Assembly (NCBI GenBank): GCA_965220385.1
Contig: OZ244825.1
Coordinates: 1,798,001-1,862,000, forward strand
Reading direction: 5' to 3'
Origin: PCPOR2b sp965220385
Lineage (GTDB): Bacteria > Poribacteria > WGA-4E > PCPOR2b
DNA length: 64,000 nucleotides
The notes beneath the pieces are model-generated. The model did no database searches. It was not told the origin of the DNA and saw only the letters and a program-made list of their open reading frames with translations. Positions 25,458-35,049 of this stretch are shown one piece after another; the stretch's first letter is position 1, and the number at the start of each line of letters is the position of its first letter. Both the position numbers and the translations under genes were made by a program.

Positions 25458-27023
25458 ATGACGCTAAAGGACTCAATGGAGTTGGGAGGCGAGCATCTGT
25501 TGGGATGGCTCGCCCCAGAAAGGGAGCATCTACCGACGGGTAGCTGGGCAATCACGCATGATCTGGCTCGCTGGTGGGATGCCATGCTGCGCTTGGAGGA
25601 TGCCACCGGATTCGTCATTCCTGGTCACCTTGAGGGCGCGAGTCTACGCAATCTGGCTTGGCTCACGGACAATCCGGACGGGCTACTATGGGTTCCTCCC
25701 GGACTAGATTGGCAGCAAATGAAGTTCGAGTTCCACAGTTTTCGCGAAGGTATCCTGACGTTCGCGGCACTGGCACACTTTCGCGGGAACACCTGGGCGA
25801 AAAAAGCTGGTCACCGGTATCTCGAGTCAATCAACCGCGCTCTCAAGCCGGATTTTTCGTGGGATGTACACGCCTTTGAATACGCTAGGCATTTTACGGC
25901 TGGAGCAAACGTCAATCCCGGGCATACGCCCGAAAACGAGAACCGGTTCCAACTCACCGTTTCACACGGACGTTGTATCGAGGCACTGATCTGGTATTAT
26001 CGGTGGACCGGAGATTCACTTGCCATGGAACTGGCAGACCGCATGGCGAGATTTCATCTTACGTATGTCACGAACGCGGCGGGTACTATTCCTGAGTCTC
26101 TCGCATCCGAATCCAGTCGTCCTGGAGACCGGCAATCATATCTCTACACCCTGTGTGGTCTCCTGCTGTACGGGTTGGCAACCCACCAGTCGGAGTATGT
26201 CGATGCGGTCGTGCGCACATATAGGACAGGTGTACCTGATCTTGTCAACAGATGTGGCTGGGTGGCTCACGATCTCGGTCTTTTGATATTCCCTGACAAG
26301 ACGGGGAACCCTTTGGCTAACACCGAATCGACCGGGGCGGCGGCGCGACTAGCACTATGGCTGGGCATGTACACGGAAAACTCAGCGTGCTACGACGATG
26401 TCGAGCGACTCGTGCGGGCGCGCCTGTTTCCCGGACAAATAACAGAAACGGATGTGCAAAACAACCCTGGGGTAAATCTCAACGAGAAAGCTATCGGTGG
26501 GTGGGGTGGAAACGACTATCCGCACGCGGGCAAGGGTTTCAATCCCAGCGGCACGGCAGAAATTGTGCATACAATGAGTGCAATCTACCAGAACATCGTC
26601 GCTCATGATGAGAGCGGCCTGTTCATCAACCTGCACTTCAATTACGACGACGATATGGTAAGGATCGTTGTAGAACGCAATAGCATCGCCCGGATCAGTA
26701 TTGTTCCAAAGATACACGACAATGTCCTGCTACGGGTGCCGGGCTGGGCGCCGGCAGAGACAGCCCACATCACCGTTGACGGGGAGCCGGTGCCTCTTCG
26801 TAAGGTCGGTTCGTACGCTTACATCACTCGAGAACAGATAAGCGTGGGCAGTGAGGTTGTCCTGTACCACGACCTGCCGGTGCAACGGACTGTAGAAACC
26901 CTACCCGCAGGAGACACATATGAGTTCGCCTGGCAGGGAGACGAGATCACGGGCGTGTATCCTAACGTTCAGCCGCTGCCGTTCTATCCGACTCTGAATA
27001 ATCCGCAGCGGACAGTGCAATGA
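25458..27023 (+). CDS. Glycoside hydrolase family 127-like protein (DUF1680-type)
   Basis: This 521-residue protein has an N-terminal (alpha/alpha)-barrel and a C-terminal beta-sandwich, the layout of GH127 beta-L-arabinofuranosidases and relatives. Clues are WDAMLRLEDATGFVIP near residue 30, AGANVNPGHTPENENRFQLTVSHGRCIEALIWYYRWTGD near 155, and the late INLHFNYDDDMVRIVVE and LLRVPGWAPAETAHITVDGE segments near 395-440. These last motifs recur in DUF1680 proteins. There is no signal peptide. The start ATG 25458 follows GGAGGT. Substrate is unknown; a role in breaking down plant- or algal-type glycans is inferred from the family. Confidence 0.6.
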   Translation: MTLKDSMELGGEHLLGWLAPEREHLPTGSWAITHDLARWWDAMLRLEDATGFVIPGHLEGASLRNLAWLTDNPDGLLWVPPGLDWQQMKFEFHSFREGILTFAALAHFRGNTWAKKAGHRYLESINRALKPDFSWDVHAFEYARHFTAGANVNPGHTPENENRFQLTVSHGRCIEALIWYYRWTGDSLAMELADRMARFHLTYVTNAAGTIPESLASESSRPGDRQSYLYTLCGLLLYGLATHQSEYVDAVVRTYRTGVPDLVNRCGWVAHDLGLLIFPDKTGNPLANTESTGAAARLALWLGMYTENSACYDDVERLVRARLFPGQITETDVQNNPGVNLNEKAIGGWGGNDYPHAGKGFNPSGTAEIVHTMSAIYQNIVAHDESGLFINLHFNYDDDMVRIVVERNSIARISIVPKIHDNVLLRVPGWAPAETAHITVDGEPVPLRKVGSYAYITREQISVGSEVVLYHDLPVQRTVETLPAGDTYEFAWQGDEITGVYPNVQPLPFYPTLNNPQRTVQ

Positions 27024-27050
27024 AAGTCGGAGTCTGCCGCGCAATGAATC

Positions 27051-27064
27051 CCCGATAAATCGGG
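27051..27064. repeat. Dispersed palindrome CCCGATAAATCGGG
   Basis: Identical to the copy at 20610-20623. It lies 27 nt after the GH127-like gene, between convergent genes, but has no T-run. Confidence 0.65.
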
Positions 27065-27147
27065 ATTAAGAAATGCGCTACTACAAACTCAAGTGGATAA
27101 GTCCTATATGTTTTTGGTAGGTAATGGTCGGGTAAGAGGTTGACCTA

Positions 27148-28332
27148 CTAAAACGCCGCCTCAAATAGATCCTGCATATCCGCTTCAGTGCAAGGACGTG
27201 GATTGGATTTATGGCAGTGGTCGAGCATGGCATCCTTTGCGATCTTCGGAATGCGTTCCCACTTCAATCCGGCAACCCCTAATCCCTTCGGTATATCAAA
27301 CTCCTCATTCAATGATCGGATTTCAGCGATACCGGCATCTGCCGCATCCCCTGTTGACATGCCGGATGTGTCAACACCCAAGGCTAACGCGATGTCGGCG
27401 TAACCATCGACCGCGTGAGACATGTTGAATTGCATTACGTCTGGTAACAGGATTGCGTTGGCAATGCCGTGGGGGATGTTAGCTTCCGTTGAAAGTTGGT
27501 GTGCAAGTGAATGCACGGCACCAAGGCCCTTTTGGAAGGAAAACGCTGCCATCGCGGAAGCCATCAACATTTCACCTCGCGCCTTGATATCATTACCGTG
27601 ATGATATGCTTGGCGGATATTTTTGCCGAGAATCTTCAGGGCTTGCAGCGCAACACCCTCTGCGATCGGGTGATATCGCGTTGCCACATACGCCTCAACC
27701 CCGTGTGTTACGGCGTCCATGCCGGTTGCTGCCGTCAAGCCGGGTGGCATACCTACCGTCAATTCCGGGTCAAGCAGTGCGACAGATGCCATATTATATG
27801 GCGTGCCAAGTGCTCGCTTACGATGCCCCTCAGTTGTGCTTCCGGTCGTGTCGGTAATGATTGAACCTTGCGAAACCTCGCTGCCTGTCCCCGCTGTCGT
27901 GGGTATACATATTAGCGCCGGTAGATTGCCAGTAATCCGCTCAATCCCGCCCACATCGAGGTAGTAATTTTCTAACGGCGGCTCGTGGGTTGTTAGGATA
28001 CGAATCCCCTTGGCGGCATCCATAACGCTCCCGCCACCGACGGCGATCACCACGTCGCAGCCTTCGGCTTGATACGCAGCCAACCCTTCGAGAACACTGA
28101 GGTCTGTCGGATTTGGTTGAACAGCATCGAAAACCGCGAAATCGATCTTCGCTTTGCTTAATGGTTCGACGGTTTGTGATAAGATTCCAGCATTCGTCAC
28201 CCCTTCATCCGTGACAATGAACGGCTTTTTTCCACCGAAGCCGAGGAGGTGTTCCGCTAAATTTTCGACTGCCCCGGCACCAAATTGGATTGCTGGGGGT
28301 AAGAAGTAGTTCACAGCTGGTTGTTGTGCCAT
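27148..28332 (-). CDS. Iron-containing alcohol dehydrogenase
   Basis: This 394-residue type III NAD(P)-dependent dehydrogenase has the nucleotide-binding VVIAVGGGSVMDAAKGI near residue 97 and PTTAGTGSEVSQGSII near 140. The Fe-ligand region has Asp and His in GMDAVTHGVEAYVA near 200, and further His residues lie in GAVHSLAHQLSTEANIPHGIANAILLP near 270. It oxidises or reduces primary alcohols, diols or hydroxy acids (relatives: 1,3-propanediol, lactaldehyde and maleylacetate reductases). It is single, on the strand opposite to the GH127-like gene. Confidence 0.92.
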   Translation of the reverse strand: MAQQPAVNYFLPPAIQFGAGAVENLAEHLLGFGGKKPFIVTDEGVTNAGILSQTVEPLSKAKIDFAVFDAVQPNPTDLSVLEGLAAYQAEGCDVVIAVGGGSVMDAAKGIRILTTHEPPLENYYLDVGGIERITGNLPALICIPTTAGTGSEVSQGSIITDTTGSTTEGHRKRALGTPYNMASVALLDPELTVGMPPGLTAATGMDAVTHGVEAYVATRYHPIAEGVALQALKILGKNIRQAYHHGNDIKARGEMLMASAMAAFSFQKGLGAVHSLAHQLSTEANIPHGIANAILLPDVMQFNMSHAVDGYADIALALGVDTSGMSTGDAADAGIAEIRSLNEEFDIPKGLGVAGLKWERIPKIAKDAMLDHCHKSNPRPCTEADMQDLFEAAF

Positions 28333-28394
28333 TTTACTCTCCGTTTATGGGGTTGTTGCTATCGTATGAGTGCGTGACTGTCCTATGTCTTGTT

Positions 28395-29477
28395 TCATTC
28401 TCTCAAACTGGAGATCGGCATCCAAAGTCCACCGGTGCGTTGCACCAACATCTTTTGGAAAGGTTCATCACGTCCGATGATGTTGACGCCAATCCTCTCC
28501 GATTTCAGTTTCCTCAATACTCTTTTCGGGGAGTATGACCCACTCACATATTCATCTGTGACTAAGATGAATCGTCGCTCTGCGCCTCGGCGGAACTTTA
28601 CTTTGGCTGCCGCTTGGACGAGCGCATCCAGAGCTTTTTCCCCGCCCCGACAATGGATCGCAGCCAGCTCCGCCTTTATCTCTTGAATCGAGGTCGTTTG
28701 GGGAGTGACCTGGAAGTCCCAACCGAGTAAGGAAAAACTTGTACCATCTCGGAACGCCACCAGTCCCACGGTGAAATCCAAGTCTTCCGTCTTCAGCAGG
28801 TCAGCCATCTGGTTCAGATGCTTGCGCACTGCGTCAATATCATTTCGCATACTTTTGCTGGCGTCAATAAGAAAAACAATGTCAAGCATGTCGCTCTTGC
28901 GTGTTCTTAGCAGGTGATGACCAATCTTGATGAGCGCAATATCCGGCTGTGTCAAGTGGCTGACCTCAGAGAGCATCGTCTCGTTTTCTAGGCCGAGCGA
29001 ACCACGCGCCGGAACAGTCTTATTGCCACGAACTAATCCAGCACCAGACCTTGCCTGCGTTCCCCGCGCAACCCCATGGCCTGATGCAGTGAAGGAGGCA
29101 TCGGCAACAGACTTGGACGCTGCTGAGAGCGGAATCGCTTCTTCTGCCAACATTGAGAATGACTCCGAATCATTGCGCTGTGCGGTTGTAGCAATTTGGG
29201 GTCGGGGTGGCGTAAGCGTCGGATTGGTAGCGACAACAGGCTGAGACTGGAGAGCCACGACATTGGAAACCGGAAGGACATGTAGTGGACGCTGTAATTT
29301 TCTGGGCACCGGTTTTCGTGTCCGCGAGATAATCTCCACTTGGAGGAAAAGTTCGTCCTTCTCCGGTTTAGCATCTCGCTCAACGGTATTCAACGTCCCC
29401 ATGCAAATAATATGCAATATCAGTGAAACCAGAAGGGCTTTCGAGAGTTTGCGCCTTCCTTGTGTACGCTGCTGCAT
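28395..29477 (-). CDS. Membrane-anchored VWA-domain protein
   Basis: This 360-residue protein has a basic N-terminus and one signal-anchor segment (KALLVSLILHIICMGTL near residue 14). A Pro/Ser/Ala-rich linker follows to about residue 190, then a von Willebrand A domain with the MIDAS motif FLIDASKSMRNDID (DxSxS) near 202 and the Asp-containing FILVTDEYVSGSYS near 315. The N-terminal region (anchor, LFLQVEIISRTRKPVPRKLQRP) resembles TonB-like periplasmic proteins. It should be exposed in the periplasm and bind protein partners through a divalent metal. It has no operon partners. Confidence 0.82.
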   Translation of the reverse strand: MQQRTQGRRKLSKALLVSLILHIICMGTLNTVERDAKPEKDELFLQVEIISRTRKPVPRKLQRPLHVLPVSNVVALQSQPVVATNPTLTPPRPQIATTAQRNDSESFSMLAEEAIPLSAASKSVADASFTASGHGVARGTQARSGAGLVRGNKTVPARGSLGLENETMLSEVSHLTQPDIALIKIGHHLLRTRKSDMLDIVFLIDASKSMRNDIDAVRKHLNQMADLLKTEDLDFTVGLVAFRDGTSFSLLGWDFQVTPQTTSIQEIKAELAAIHCRGGEKALDALVQAAAKVKFRRGAERRFILVTDEYVSGSYSPKRVLRKLKSERIGVNIIGRDEPFQKMLVQRTGGLWMPISSLRE

Positions 29478-29801
29478 CAGACCACATCCTTTTGGTTTCT
29501 CAATCCAGCGTTCTTGTTTTCAACTGTACCACACCCTTTAATGCACCGTCAAGGTGAAAGGAATGCAGCGTAGGGCTATTTAGTTTTCCGTTTTTTGACC
29601 GTTTTGGAAATGACCCGAACCGTAGGCGGGATCCAAAGCGACTTGCCCCGCCGTAACCTCAACCAAGGGTTTGAGCTACGGGAGAATTAAATGACCCTAA
29701 ATGCAGCGCCGTTCCTTTCGCGAATCCAGACCAGAGGGGTTTTGTGGTCGCCAGCAGATGAAATCTCAGGGGTGCGGAAACTGAAAGGATCCCATCTGCT
29801 T
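29478..29801. other. Intergenic region with a dispersed repeat
   Basis: There is no supportable gene in these 324 nt. The stretch 29608-29645 (CGGGATCCAAAGCGACTTG) matches the flank of the palindromic repeat at 20610-20640. Confidence 0.5.
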
Positions 29802-30947
29802 CTATGGTCCCTCCTCATTAAACTGACGCAAATGACGGGCAGGAAATTCTTGATATGGATATTTTGCCAATACTGTTTCGTCAAGTGATATCCCCAATCC
29901 GGGCGCGCTCGGCAGTTGGATGTAGCCGTCTTCAACCTTAATAGGTGGCTCTGAAATTTCATTCCCACACTCAGTGAAATTGACAAAGTATTCGGTGATA
30001 AGGAAGTTAGGCATCACCGCACAGACCTGCACGGTCGCCGCCAGCCCCATCGTTGTGCTGTTGTAGTTGTGTGGCGACATGACGACGAAATAAGGTTCCG
30101 CCATCGCTGCAATCTCTTTAAGTTCTAAAATACCCCCACAGTTGCAGACATCCGGGTTTAGGATATCGGCGGCACTCTTCTCGAAGACCTCACGGAATTC
30201 GGCTTTGGTGTAAAGTTCTTCACCAGTGACAACGGGAAGGTTAATCGAATGGCGCACCTCCGCAAGCGCGTCTACATTTCGGGCAGACACGGGTTCTTCG
30301 TACCAAAATGGTTGAAATTCTTCCATCATTTCCGCCAGACGGATTGCGTGCATCGGCGCAAGGCGACGGTGGATCTCAACCAAGAGGTCAATATCAGGTC
30401 CAACTGCTTCCCGCACGGCTTGAACACACGCAACAGCCTCCCGTTCATCCTCGCGGCTGATGTGTGTTCTCCATGGATTGGGTAGCGGATCGAACTTCAT
30501 TGCGGTGAAGCCTTGCTCAACCAGTTGCACAGCCCGTTCAGCGCGCTCCTCTATGGTACTGCCTCCCCACCCGTTAGCATAAACACGAATCTTTTCGCGG
30601 CACGGACCGCCCAACAGATTATAGACTGGCGTGTTGAGTGCTTTCCCAGCAATGTCCCACAACGCCTGTTCGATTCCACTGATTGCACAATAGAACTCCA
30701 TGGATCCACGCTTGCCGGCAAAATCATGATACGCCATGAAGGTAAAGTGCTTTATATTGAAAGGGTTTCGTCCAACGAGGTAACGACCAAGCTGATGCAC
30801 ATGGATCTCAATAGTTCGGTCACGATCAGCCTGTGTGTAGCACTCACCCCAACCGTGAATTCCCTCATCCGTCTCGACCTTGACGAACAACCAATTCTTA
30901 CCACCACCGGGATGAACAAGGAATGTTTGAACGTTAGTAATTTTCAT
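29802..30947 (-). CDS. Enolase-superfamily dehydratase (mandelate racemase/galactonate dehydratase-like)
   Basis: This 381-residue acid-sugar dehydratase of the mandelate racemase subgroup shows KITNVQTFLVHPGG at the N-terminal capping domain. The barrel carries three metal-ligand acids: Glu in VEIHRR near residue 190, Glu in WYEEPV near 219 and Glu in TGEELYTK near 245. The ExH in VEIHRR and the His in SPHNYNS near 297 match the acid-base pair of GalD-like dehydratases. The usual first ligand is Asp, here Glu. It should dehydrate a sugar acid (galactonate-type) to a 2-keto-3-deoxy acid. It is single, and no aldolase or kinase is adjacent. Confidence 0.88.
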   Translation of the reverse strand: MKITNVQTFLVHPGGGKNWLFVKVETDEGIHGWGECYTQADRDRTIEIHVHQLGRYLVGRNPFNIKHFTFMAYHDFAGKRGSMEFYCAISGIEQALWDIAGKALNTPVYNLLGGPCREKIRVYANGWGGSTIEERAERAVQLVEQGFTAMKFDPLPNPWRTHISREDEREAVACVQAVREAVGPDIDLLVEIHRRLAPMHAIRLAEMMEEFQPFWYEEPVSARNVDALAEVRHSINLPVVTGEELYTKAEFREVFEKSAADILNPDVCNCGGILELKEIAAMAEPYFVVMSPHNYNSTTMGLAATVQVCAVMPNFLITEYFVNFTECGNEISEPPIKVEDGYIQLPSAPGLGISLDETVLAKYPYQEFPARHLRQFNEEGP

Positions 30948-31062
30948 ATCGCTGTTTCTCCTAATCGTAGACTACATGTAAGCAGCTGTGTGGTCGCCGG
31001 AACTGATGTAGCAACCAGGAGGGTAAATCAGAAACGGGGATCCATAACCAATTGTCCCCGTA

Positions 31063-33450
31063 TCAGTCGTTCACCTCTACGCTATACGGCATCACCAGAA
31101 AAGTGTGTTGTTCCATGAGTGCGTCCAAGAGCGCAGGAAATCCCCAATTCGCTGGAGTACGGCTCAATCTCGCTGTGTGAAAGGCATCCAGCCACCGTTG
31201 CCATGCCCCTTGCCGCGGCAACCGGAGGAGTTGTACCTTTTTTCGGGAAAGCCCCGCTTTTTCTCGGGCAATGGAGAGGGCAAGTGTCAGACCACCCAGT
31301 TCGTCAACGAGTCCTATGTCTTTCGCCTGTTTTCCTGTCCAGATTCGCCCCCGACCAACCTGATCCACCGCTTCTTTTGTCATTCCGCGTCCTTCTGCTA
31401 CCTTAGCGATAAAATCTTGATAGATTTCCTGAATCTGTGCGTGAATGATAGCGCGCTCTTCGGTCGGATAATCTCCGTAGTCTGTGTAGAAATCGGCATG
31501 TTTCCCGCGTTTGATAATTTCTTTGTGCAAACCGATCTTGTCGTACAACCCCTTGAGACTGTATTTGCCGGAGACGACCCCGATGGAACCGGTAATGGTT
31601 CCCGGCGCAGCAACGATAACGTCCGCCGGTGCAGCGATATAGTATCCGCCCGATCCAGCGACATCACCCATAGAAACTATCAGTGGCTTCGTCTCCTTAA
31701 GCTGGATCAGTTCACGCCAAATCGTATCGGCGGCGATGACCAGTCCGCCCCCGCTATCAATTCGCAGCACAACCGCCTTGATTGACGAATCCTTGCGTAC
31801 ATTTCGGATGGCCCGAGCAATCGTGGTGGAGCCCATCGTTCTCGTACCTGTGAATGGATCGGTAAAACTTTCGCCGGTCATCATCATACCCTCTGCTTCA
31901 ATGATGGCAATCTTTGGCAGAGGAACTTCCCAGTCATTTTCATACTCGGAGATACCCAGGTACTGACCCGCTTTGAGTAAATCGGAGTTTTTTCCAGTCA
32001 CATCTTTCGCTATGCCCTTGAGTTCATCGCCGTAAGCAAGTTGGTCAATAACACCGTGACTCAACGCCTGTTTTGCTGTGAAGGGACCTTGATCAATCAG
32101 GTGCTTCACATCATCTTGCGTCCAGTTCCGCTCTTCTGAAATTGATTGGGTCAACTGATCGTAGAGGTCATCGAGAATTGCGTTCTGTACTTCGCGGTGC
32201 GCGTCCGACATAGCTTCCCGCGTAAAGATATCTGACGCCGATTTGTACTCGCCGATATGCTCTAAATCGGCGCGGATTCCGAATTTGTCCAGTACGCCTT
32301 TGTAGAACGAAGTTTCTGACCGCAACCCAATCAGACGCACCTCGCCAGACGGATGCAGTACGATCCTATCGCAGGCTGACGCGAGCAGATAATTACCAGT
32401 CGAACAGTTGGTCATATAGCCAACGACCTTCTTCCCGCTTGCCTTAAAATCCAAGATTGCCTGGCGAACTTCCTGTGACCTGCCAATCCCGTAGCGGTTA
32501 CCACCAATTCTGATTAATGCGCCTGCGACCTCTTTATCTCGCTTGGCAACTTTGAGCGTTTTCTCAATTTGCCCCATTTGCACGTCGAGGAAAGCATTCC
32601 GACGGATGTGTCGGGTTGTATGTAAGCCACGAGAGAGAGAAAGATACCCAGCACTCCGCTGGTACTCCTGATTTTCATCGAAACGATTATACATTCCCAA
32701 CCCAAACTGCCGGAAGTTAAGCCCAAAACGGATGTCAAAGCTGGTATCATCGTTCACGCCGGCACGCACTGTCGCCCAACGGAACGGACGCACCTCTACA
32801 GCCAAGTTGAAGTCCACGCCTGCAACCTTTTCCGTTTTCCGTGCATCCATAGAGAGGGTTATGCGTGAGGTACTGGGTCGAATCGCCACCCCGAAATCGT
32901 AGGTTCTGCCTAGCTTCTCGCTATGGAAATGGGGGCGATTGAGGTCTCGTGCAACCATACCGGCTGATAAAAATCGTCGACGAAACATCAGTCCCAGTGA
33001 CCACGATTTAAGTTCATCGTAAGCATCGTCATCTGAATTAATCCAACTATAAGCGGTGCCCCAATAGACCGACGGTCCGATGCTGCTGCCACTCGAAAGG
33101 GTATATCGATTAAAATCGATGCCATCCTCCCCGGTGGCGAACTCCATACCGAATCCTGCCCTTGACGCCGATAAAAAAAGGGCGTCGTCAGTCCCGAAAT
33201 CGCTTTCGTGGGTACGCAGATAGTGGAGGTTGAAGCTTCGCTGCGCAGCGCCTAAACCAGCAGGATTAAAGAAGGTAGCAAAGGCATCATCGCTGACAGC
33301 CACTGAATTAGAAGGGAGGGGCACACTGACTTTAGGTGAAGCAGCCTCCACAGACAAACAGGCAATCAGGATTGAGAGTACGGTGCAGAAAAGCAGATGT
33401 AATTTATTCAAACGGCCGTTCCTTGCAAAATGAGAGATGTACCGCGTCAT
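31063..33450 (-). CDS. sppA: SppA-type signal peptide peptidase with an N-terminal beta-barrel-like domain
   Basis: This 795-residue protein starts with a signal peptide (LLFCTVLSILIACLSVEA). About 240 residues follow that resemble outer-membrane PorV/FadL-like barrels (NSVAVSDDAFATFFNPAGLG, then alternating amphipathic strands). From about residue 290 it is a double-domain S49 protease: the general-base Lys is in IGEYKSASDIF, and the nucleophile Ser is in DVAGSGGYYIAAPADVIVA with TGSIGV in the second half. SppA degrades leftover signal peptides in the inner membrane; the barrel-like extension is not part of the standard enzyme. Start ATG 33450 is chosen because it directly precedes the signal peptide; the open frame runs further upstream to 33579 without signal features. 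Confidence 0.88.
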   Translation of the reverse strand: MTRYISHFARNGRLNKLHLLFCTVLSILIACLSVEAASPKVSVPLPSNSVAVSDDAFATFFNPAGLGAAQRSFNLHYLRTHESDFGTDDALFLSASRAGFGMEFATGEDGIDFNRYTLSSGSSIGPSVYWGTAYSWINSDDDAYDELKSWSLGLMFRRRFLSAGMVARDLNRPHFHSEKLGRTYDFGVAIRPSTSRITLSMDARKTEKVAGVDFNLAVEVRPFRWATVRAGVNDDTSFDIRFGLNFRQFGLGMYNRFDENQEYQRSAGYLSLSRGLHTTRHIRRNAFLDVQMGQIEKTLKVAKRDKEVAGALIRIGGNRYGIGRSQEVRQAILDFKASGKKVVGYMTNCSTGNYLLASACDRIVLHPSGEVRLIGLRSETSFYKGVLDKFGIRADLEHIGEYKSASDIFTREAMSDAHREVQNAILDDLYDQLTQSISEERNWTQDDVKHLIDQGPFTAKQALSHGVIDQLAYGDELKGIAKDVTGKNSDLLKAGQYLGISEYENDWEVPLPKIAIIEAEGMMMTGESFTDPFTGTRTMGSTTIARAIRNVRKDSSIKAVVLRIDSGGGLVIAADTIWRELIQLKETKPLIVSMGDVAGSGGYYIAAPADVIVAAPGTITGSIGVVSGKYSLKGLYDKIGLHKEIIKRGKHADFYTDYGDYPTEERAIIHAQIQEIYQDFIAKVAEGRGMTKEAVDQVGRGRIWTGKQAKDIGLVDELGGLTLALSIAREKAGLSRKKVQLLRLPRQGAWQRWLDAFHTARLSRTPANWGFPALLDALMEQHTFLVMPYSVEVND

Positions 33451-33701
33451 AGTGAATCTCAACCTTAGAGAAGATGTGAGACCAGATAGGGCAAGATCGG
33501 ATAGTGTAGACAAGTTCCTGCGTGTTGCGAGGGTGTAGTTATGGTAGATTATAATATTGCTTGTACATGCCCAATTCATAGCCTACCGCCTAAATCCCCC
33601 TAACCCCTTTGATTTTCTTCTCCCCCGATAGAATCCCCGATAAATCGGAACAGGCGGGACAGGCTGTGAAACATCAAAACTATTGGATCTTCGGTGCCTT
33701 T

Positions 33702-33773
33702 AGCCCCGGAGGGGCGGCATGTTTATAGTACATGGATAAACAAATACCCCAAAGCCCTGGAGGGGCGACATGT
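33702..33773. repeat. Two copies of a GC-rich GCCC(C/T)GGAGGGGCG repeat
   Basis: AGCCCCGGAGGGGCGGCATG at 33702 and AGCCCTGGAGGGGCGACATG at 33753 are 51 nt apart and differ at two positions over 21 nt. Each core (CCCCGGAGGGG type) is itself nearly palindromic. Confidence 0.7.
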
Positions 33774-34009
33774 GCAGCCAAAGGGCAGAACCTAAGACGA
33801 ATCAATGAGCTACCCCACTAATGAATTAATGAACACTTCAACAATGTGGGAAAGACCCTTTCACTAACTAGCACCAAAGGTTAATATGTCTATTTATTTT
33901 TATGATTCACCATAGTTGGTGATTTAGACAAAAATTATGCCCTCTCCGCGGATACTCATAGGTGCTAACTTGAGTCATAGCCTCCTGTAAATCCTTAAAT
34001 CCTGCCTGT

Positions 34010-34044
34010 CCCGATTTATCGGGCCTGCCCCGATCTTATCGGGG
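34010..34044. repeat. Adjacent palindromes CCCGATTTATCGGG and CCCCGATCTTATCGGGG
   Basis: Two perfect or near-perfect palindromes separated by 4 nt, both of the family seen at 20610, 27051 and 38114. They lie 49 nt after the stop of the SDR gene on its downstream side. Confidence 0.7.
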
Positions 34045-34092
34045 GATTTATCGGGGAGAATCCTGATTCAGACAATTATCATGCACACCCCT

Positions 34093-34869
34093 CTAAGTAG
34101 TTCCATGTGTGAGAAATCCACCATCGACCGTCAAGCAGGTGCCGTTGACGTAATCACCCATCGGAGAACATAGAAAAACAGCGGCTTGTGCGATGTCGTT
34201 GGGCACGCCAATTCGTCGACTCGGAATTGATGCTAATGCCTCGCCACCAACGCCACCTTGCGCCCGTTCATGTTCCTGTTCTGGAGATAATTCCCGGCTA
34301 TCAATCCAGCCCGGTGCAATTGCATTTGCTGTGATACCGGTTCCCGCTAAATCCCGTGCAGCACTCATCATTAAGCGAATCACTCCCGCTTTTGCAACGC
34401 CGTAGGCGGTGTCCTCCTCCCACACACGGACGGAATGTACAGACGAGATACTGACAATTCTTCCGCCAGATCCTTGATCAATCATCTCTTTTGCGGCGCG
34501 TTGACTGCACAGGAAGTATCCCTTCAAGCTCACCGCCATCGTTCGATCCCAAATCTCCTCGCTAATTTGCAGAAACGGCATATTCTCTGACCAATAGGGG
34601 TTATTTACCAGAATATCAATCTGACCGTGTTCAGCGAGAAACCCATCGAATAAAGCGTTCACCGAAGCACCATTACTGATATCAGCGACCGTGAAGGTAC
34701 ACTTGCGTCCCGTTTCACCGATAAGTCCAATTGTCCGATCCGCGGACTCATCATGTTCAATATCATTAAGTCCAATGTCACAACCATTTTGTGCCAACGC
34801 AAGAGCGATCCCTCGCCCAATCCCGCGTCGTGAGCCGGTGATTAATGCCTTCTTGCCCTCTAATAACAT
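34093..34869 (-). CDS. Short-chain dehydrogenase/reductase (SDR, FabG-like)
   Basis: This 258-residue classical SDR shows the Rossmann motif ALITGSRRGIGRGIA near residue 8 and ILVNNPYW near 86 (NNAG variant). The catalytic Ser is in IVSISSVHS near 138 and YGVAK (YxxxK) near 155. C-terminal LTVDGGFLTHG is typical of glucose/3-ketoacyl-type SDRs. It reduces or oxidises a hydroxy or keto group with NAD(P)H; substrate unknown. ATG 34869 is preferred because GGGAG lies 8 nt upstream; ATG 34884 adds five residues without a ribosome site. Confidence 0.9.
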   Translation of the reverse strand: MLLEGKKALITGSRRGIGRGIALALAQNGCDIGLNDIEHDESADRTIGLIGETGRKCTFTVADISNGASVNALFDGFLAEHGQIDILVNNPYWSENMPFLQISEEIWDRTMAVSLKGYFLCSQRAAKEMIDQGSGGRIVSISSVHSVRVWEEDTAYGVAKAGVIRLMMSAARDLAGTGITANAIAPGWIDSRELSPEQEHERAQGGVGGEALASIPSRRIGVPNDIAQAAVFLCSPMGDYVNGTCLTVDGGFLTHGTT

Positions 34870-34950
34870 ACTGAATTCTCCCATGAATTAGATATTTACT
34901 GTTTTTATGGTGAATTTTAAAAATAAATAAACAGTTTCACCCGCCCGGTA

Positions 34951-34971
34951 GGTGCGGTTTGTAACCGCACC
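34951..34971. repeat. Palindromic repeat GGTGCGGTT-TGT-AACCGCACC
   Basis: A 9-bp perfect stem with a 3-nt loop, preceded by CCCGGTA. A second family member lies at 62745-62763 (7-bp stem, loop TCT). Confidence 0.75.
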
Positions 34972-35049
34972 GGTTTGGAGTGTCTCATTAATTCTATAAA
35001 CTACCATAGTTCAATTTGTTCGCTTAGCATAAAGAGAATGGATTTTTGG

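Larger units (their letters stand above)
33451..34092. other. Long intergenic region rich in palindromic repeats
   Basis: This 642-nt region between convergent-free minus-strand genes has no coding capacity I can support. It contains CCGATAAATCGG (33637-33648), two copies of a GGAGGGGCGRCATGT repeat (33702-33722 and 33753-33773), CCCGATTTATCGGG (34010-34023) and CCCCGATCTTATCGGGG (34028-34044). The region behaves as a sink for dispersed repeats. Confidence 0.6.

Noticed and set aside
33451..33579. N-terminal extension of the SppA-like gene
   Set aside because: The extra residues precede the signal peptide and look random; ATG 33450 is a better start.
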